From assembly GCA_938011325.1 (NCBI GenBank), contig CALLUD010000002.1, positions 94,489 through 158,488 on the forward strand: a DNA stretch of 64,000 bases, given 5' to 3'. Positions 62,201 through 64,000 of this stretch are shown in pieces. Position 1 is the first letter of the stretch, and each line of letters begins with the position of its first letter. The notes below the pieces were generated by a model. The model was not told where the DNA came from and made no database searches. It was given only the letters and a program-made list of their open reading frames with translations. The position numbers and the translations under genes are program-made. This DNA is from an uncultured Spartobacteria bacterium (GTDB taxonomy: Bacteria > Verrucomicrobiota > Verrucomicrobiia > Chthoniobacterales > JAATET01).

Positions 62201-63708
62201 CGTTCGCCCGGTTGCGGGGTTACGGTATTCTCTCCGGCAAGTTGTTCCTTGAACGTTGAGACGCGGAACCACGCCACGCAATCCTCCTGCGCGTCGCGCA
62301 GCCTGAATTCGCGCCGGTAATACGGCTCGCGGAGGAAGCGCTCCACGCGTTCCACCTTGCTTTGCTCAGCGACGATGAAGTCGGGCGTGCCGGCGTCGCC
62401 TGGAGTCTTGGAGTAGCTCACGTTCACGAACTCGGCGAGAATCCATGGCAGCGGATAATAGCTGTCGAGGAAAAGCTCACCGCGCAGCTGGTATGTCGTG
62501 GGATCCTTTTTCGCACGCTCGAACAGCGGATCGATGAGGCGGTGAATCTGCCGCGAGGTCTGCACGTAAACGTAGGGTTGGCGTGGGTCGTCGTAGGCGC
62601 GGAAGTTGAGATTCGCACTCAGCATGAGGGTCGCGCCAATGCAGGCTGCGGCGAGAAAGGGCACGATGGCGAAGCGTTTCAGCTCCTCGACGACCGCGCC
62701 AAAGACAAAGAGAAACGGCCAGAGCAGCGGCAGCAGGAGCCACGGCGTCTTGTAGGGAATGATCGTGTAGGCGAGGAGCGCGCCGCCTCCGTAGATGGCG
62801 AGGTAACGGAGCTGCGCGGATGCGGGCCACAGCAGGCGGAGACAGCCGAGCAGGCCGATCAGCGCGGGCCACTCGTAGCGCGCCATCAAGGCCAGCCAGT
62901 AATAGTTCACCGGCCCCAGATCATACTCCGTCTTTGCGTGTCCGGCTTCCGAGACGCCGGTTTTGAACCACGCGGCATAGGTCTCGTAGAGTCCGGTGAG
63001 ACCCGCCCAGTTGAGAAATCCACCGGAGTAGAAAAACACGATCGCGAAGATTCCGAGTCCCGCCGCGAGCAGCAGGTCGCGCTTCTTCCACTCGCGCGGA
63101 GCAACAGCGAGCGCGGGGCGGGAGGGAACGAGGCTTTGCCAGAACCACAGGCACGGAATTGCCAGCGCGAAGCATCCGAGATGAATGAAATAGGTTTCCT
63201 TGGTGAGGACCATTCCCGTCGCGCCGCCGATCAGCGCGAACAAGCCGGCTCTCGACCCGCGCCGCCATAGTTCGAGAATGCCCCACGCGGTCAGCAGCAG
63301 GAAGAAAAGCAGCCACGATTCGTGGATCGAATAGCGACCGTAAAACACCCCAGCCGGTGAAACCGCCATCGCGACCGCAGCCCACCGGGCAATGTCCCGT
63401 CCCACGAATCGCCCGAAGCGCAGCATCAGCCACACCGCCGCGACACTGACCAGCACCACCGGCAGCCGCAGCGCCCAGATCTCGCGCCCGAACAACTTCT
63501 GCGCCGCGAAGATCGCGTAGAAATGCAGCGGCCCGTGATAGTTCGTCGGGTCGTAGTCGTAGAACCCCGTATGGGCCATCCGATCGGCGAACCAGCCATT
63601 CACCCCCTCGTCGAAGTGCGGCGGCTTGAGGTCGAGCGCCACGATGCGAAAGACGAGCGCGACAAGCAGTATCAGAAGCTCAGGCCATGGGAGGCGACGG
63701 ACGGTCAC
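62197..63708 (-). CDS. Agl23-like membrane glycosyltransferase (GT-C type, TIGR03663)
   Basis: The 503-residue protein starts with a GTG at 63708 and has about ten transmembrane segments. LLVALVFRIVALDLKPPHFDEGVNGWFADRMAHTGFYDYDPTNYHGPLHFYAIFA is close to the TIGR03663 hallmark (HPDEGVHAWF..., NYHGPLLYY), whose acidic D-E pair is expected to bind the metal and the lipid-linked sugar donor. It likely transfers a sugar to a lipid carrier or to a protein in the cell envelope. The downstream membrane gene overlaps its stop. Confidence 0.82.
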   Translation of the reverse strand: MTVRRLPWPELLILLVALVFRIVALDLKPPHFDEGVNGWFADRMAHTGFYDYDPTNYHGPLHFYAIFAAQKLFGREIWALRLPVVLVSVAAVWLMLRFGRFVGRDIARWAAVAMAVSPAGVFYGRYSIHESWLLFFLLLTAWGILELWRRGSRAGLFALIGGATGMVLTKETYFIHLGCFALAIPCLWFWQSLVPSRPALAVAPREWKKRDLLLAAGLGIFAIVFFYSGGFLNWAGLTGLYETYAAWFKTGVSEAGHAKTEYDLGPVNYYWLALMARYEWPALIGLLGCLRLLWPASAQLRYLAIYGGGALLAYTIIPYKTPWLLLPLLWPFLFVFGAVVEELKRFAIVPFLAAACIGATLMLSANLNFRAYDDPRQPYVYVQTSRQIHRLIDPLFERAKKDPTTYQLRGELFLDSYYPLPWILAEFVNVSYSKTPGDAGTPDFIVAEQSKVERVERFLREPYYRREFRLRDAQEDCVAWFRVSTFKEQLAGENTVTPQPGER

Positions 63709-63832
63709 GCCGATGGAGATAAGAGCCAGGCGGCTGACGGATCAAATGCTTTCCGCATTCGAAGATCCAGGACCGGGCGGTGGATCTGGACTGAAGCACA
63801 TTCCCCGACTTGTGGTGGGGCAATCAAGGCTT
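63709..63832. other. Upstream region of the Agl23-like gene, no gene seen
   Basis: The 292 bp from the GTG at 63708 to the window end hold no convincing gene. The first 124 bp are unremarkable and should include the promoter of the minus-strand gene; the rest is the 21-bp repeat array. Confidence 0.6.
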
Positions 63833-64000
63833 CAAGTGAACACGACTTCCCTAAAAGCGAACTCGTGTTCGTTTTGAGCGAAGTGAACCACGTGGAGAAC
63901 GAAGTGGACTTGGAAAAAAGCGAAACTGGTTTGTCTTTGAGCGAAGTCGACTGAGTTCCGAGCGAACACGACTGAGTTCCGAGCGAACACGACTGAGTTC
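63833..64000. repeat. Array of at least eight 21-bp degenerate repeats, AGCGAA core, continuing past the window
   Basis: AGCGAA-like hexamers start at 63835, 63856, 63877, 63898, 63919, 63940, 63961 and 63982, all exactly 21 bp apart. The first reads AGTGAA and the fourth AACGAA; the last two units are identical over 21 bp (GACTGAGTTCCGAGCGAACAC type). The bases between cores are poorly conserved except near the right end. On the minus strand the phase also reads as seven-residue units ending VRS or LRS, open for about seven units until a TAG at 63852. No CRISPR-like structure (no constant long repeat) is present. Confidence 0.85.

Noticed and set aside
60512..62320. About 600-codon plus-strand open frame
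   Set aside because: Antisense to the large membrane protein; composition is Arg/Glu/Gly-rich and shadow-like.
63833..64000. Right-edge repeats as a CRISPR array
   Set aside because: The unit is only 21 bp with a six-base core, no long constant repeat with unique spacers, and no cas genes are nearby.

Overview
The window is about 64 kb of GC-rich, densely coding bacterial chromosome with no phage, transposon, CRISPR or rRNA genes. It looks like a member of the PVC superphylum, most likely a soil-type Verrucomicrobiota (Chthoniobacter/Terrimicrobium-like). The pointers are a tandemly duplicated UvrA of 1824 residues as in Chlamydiae, a prepilin-like secreted pseudopilin of the kind abundant in Verrucomicrobia/Planctomycetes, a lysine/alanine-rich histone-like protein, many proline/threonine-rich linkers in exported proteins, and a Bacteroidetes/Chlamydia-like single-subunit cytochrome b succinate dehydrogenase. 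This is inference from gene families; no taxonomic marker is decisive.

Left part (1-11.7 kb): a cut-off rhomboid-like gene, a DCC-LMF1 fusion, the sdhCAB operon, a pseudopilin, a large multidomain GH43 enzyme with a (EPTP)14 linker, tRNA-His, a small Tyr/Cys-rich exported protein, queH, and a cysteine-phytase-like phosphatase. The phosphatase is the last gene of a nine-gene-scale peptide-import operon (20.4 to 10.7 kb, minus strand) that holds two substrate-binding proteins and two permease pairs but only one single-domain ATPase.

Middle part (20.5-34.6 kb): tig-clpP-clpX, a GT4 glycosyltransferase coupled to trmB, a second glycosyltransferase, an ECF sigma factor, a Nudix-like protein, gspG and gspF of a type II secretion/pilus machine, an MBL hydrolase, a tail-specific protease, a proline-rich membrane-anchored protein, thioredoxin and a histone-like gene with a strong terminator. 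Two perfect DnaA-box matches lie 21 bp apart upstream of the histone-like gene.

34.8-43.8 kb is a long minus-strand run: a proline-rich lipoprotein, moeA, marR, a TolC-family outer-membrane protein, pgeF, a methyltransferase, yicC, gmk and a stand-alone coaC, many of them with 1-4 bp start/stop overlaps. 42.9-51.2 kb is mostly plus-strand housekeeping: Spy-like protein, rlmH (minus), rplM-rpsI, an FmdB-like peptide, an MFS transporter, prs-rplY-pth-rpsF-ssb and dinB. 51.2-64 kb returns to the minus strand: orphan response regulator, exported adhesive-type protein, uvrA (double length), an HU-family protein, malQ and two large membrane proteins (one Agl23-like). The window ends inside an array of at least eight 21-bp degenerate repeats with an AGCGAA core, the least explained structure here.

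The most interesting items are the right-edge 21-bp array, the DnaA-box pair, an unusual ~150-residue insertion in one of the peptide-binding proteins, the lopsided two-importer/one-ATPase operon with its phosphatase, and a C-terminal beta-sandwich-like domain shared by two unrelated exported proteins.
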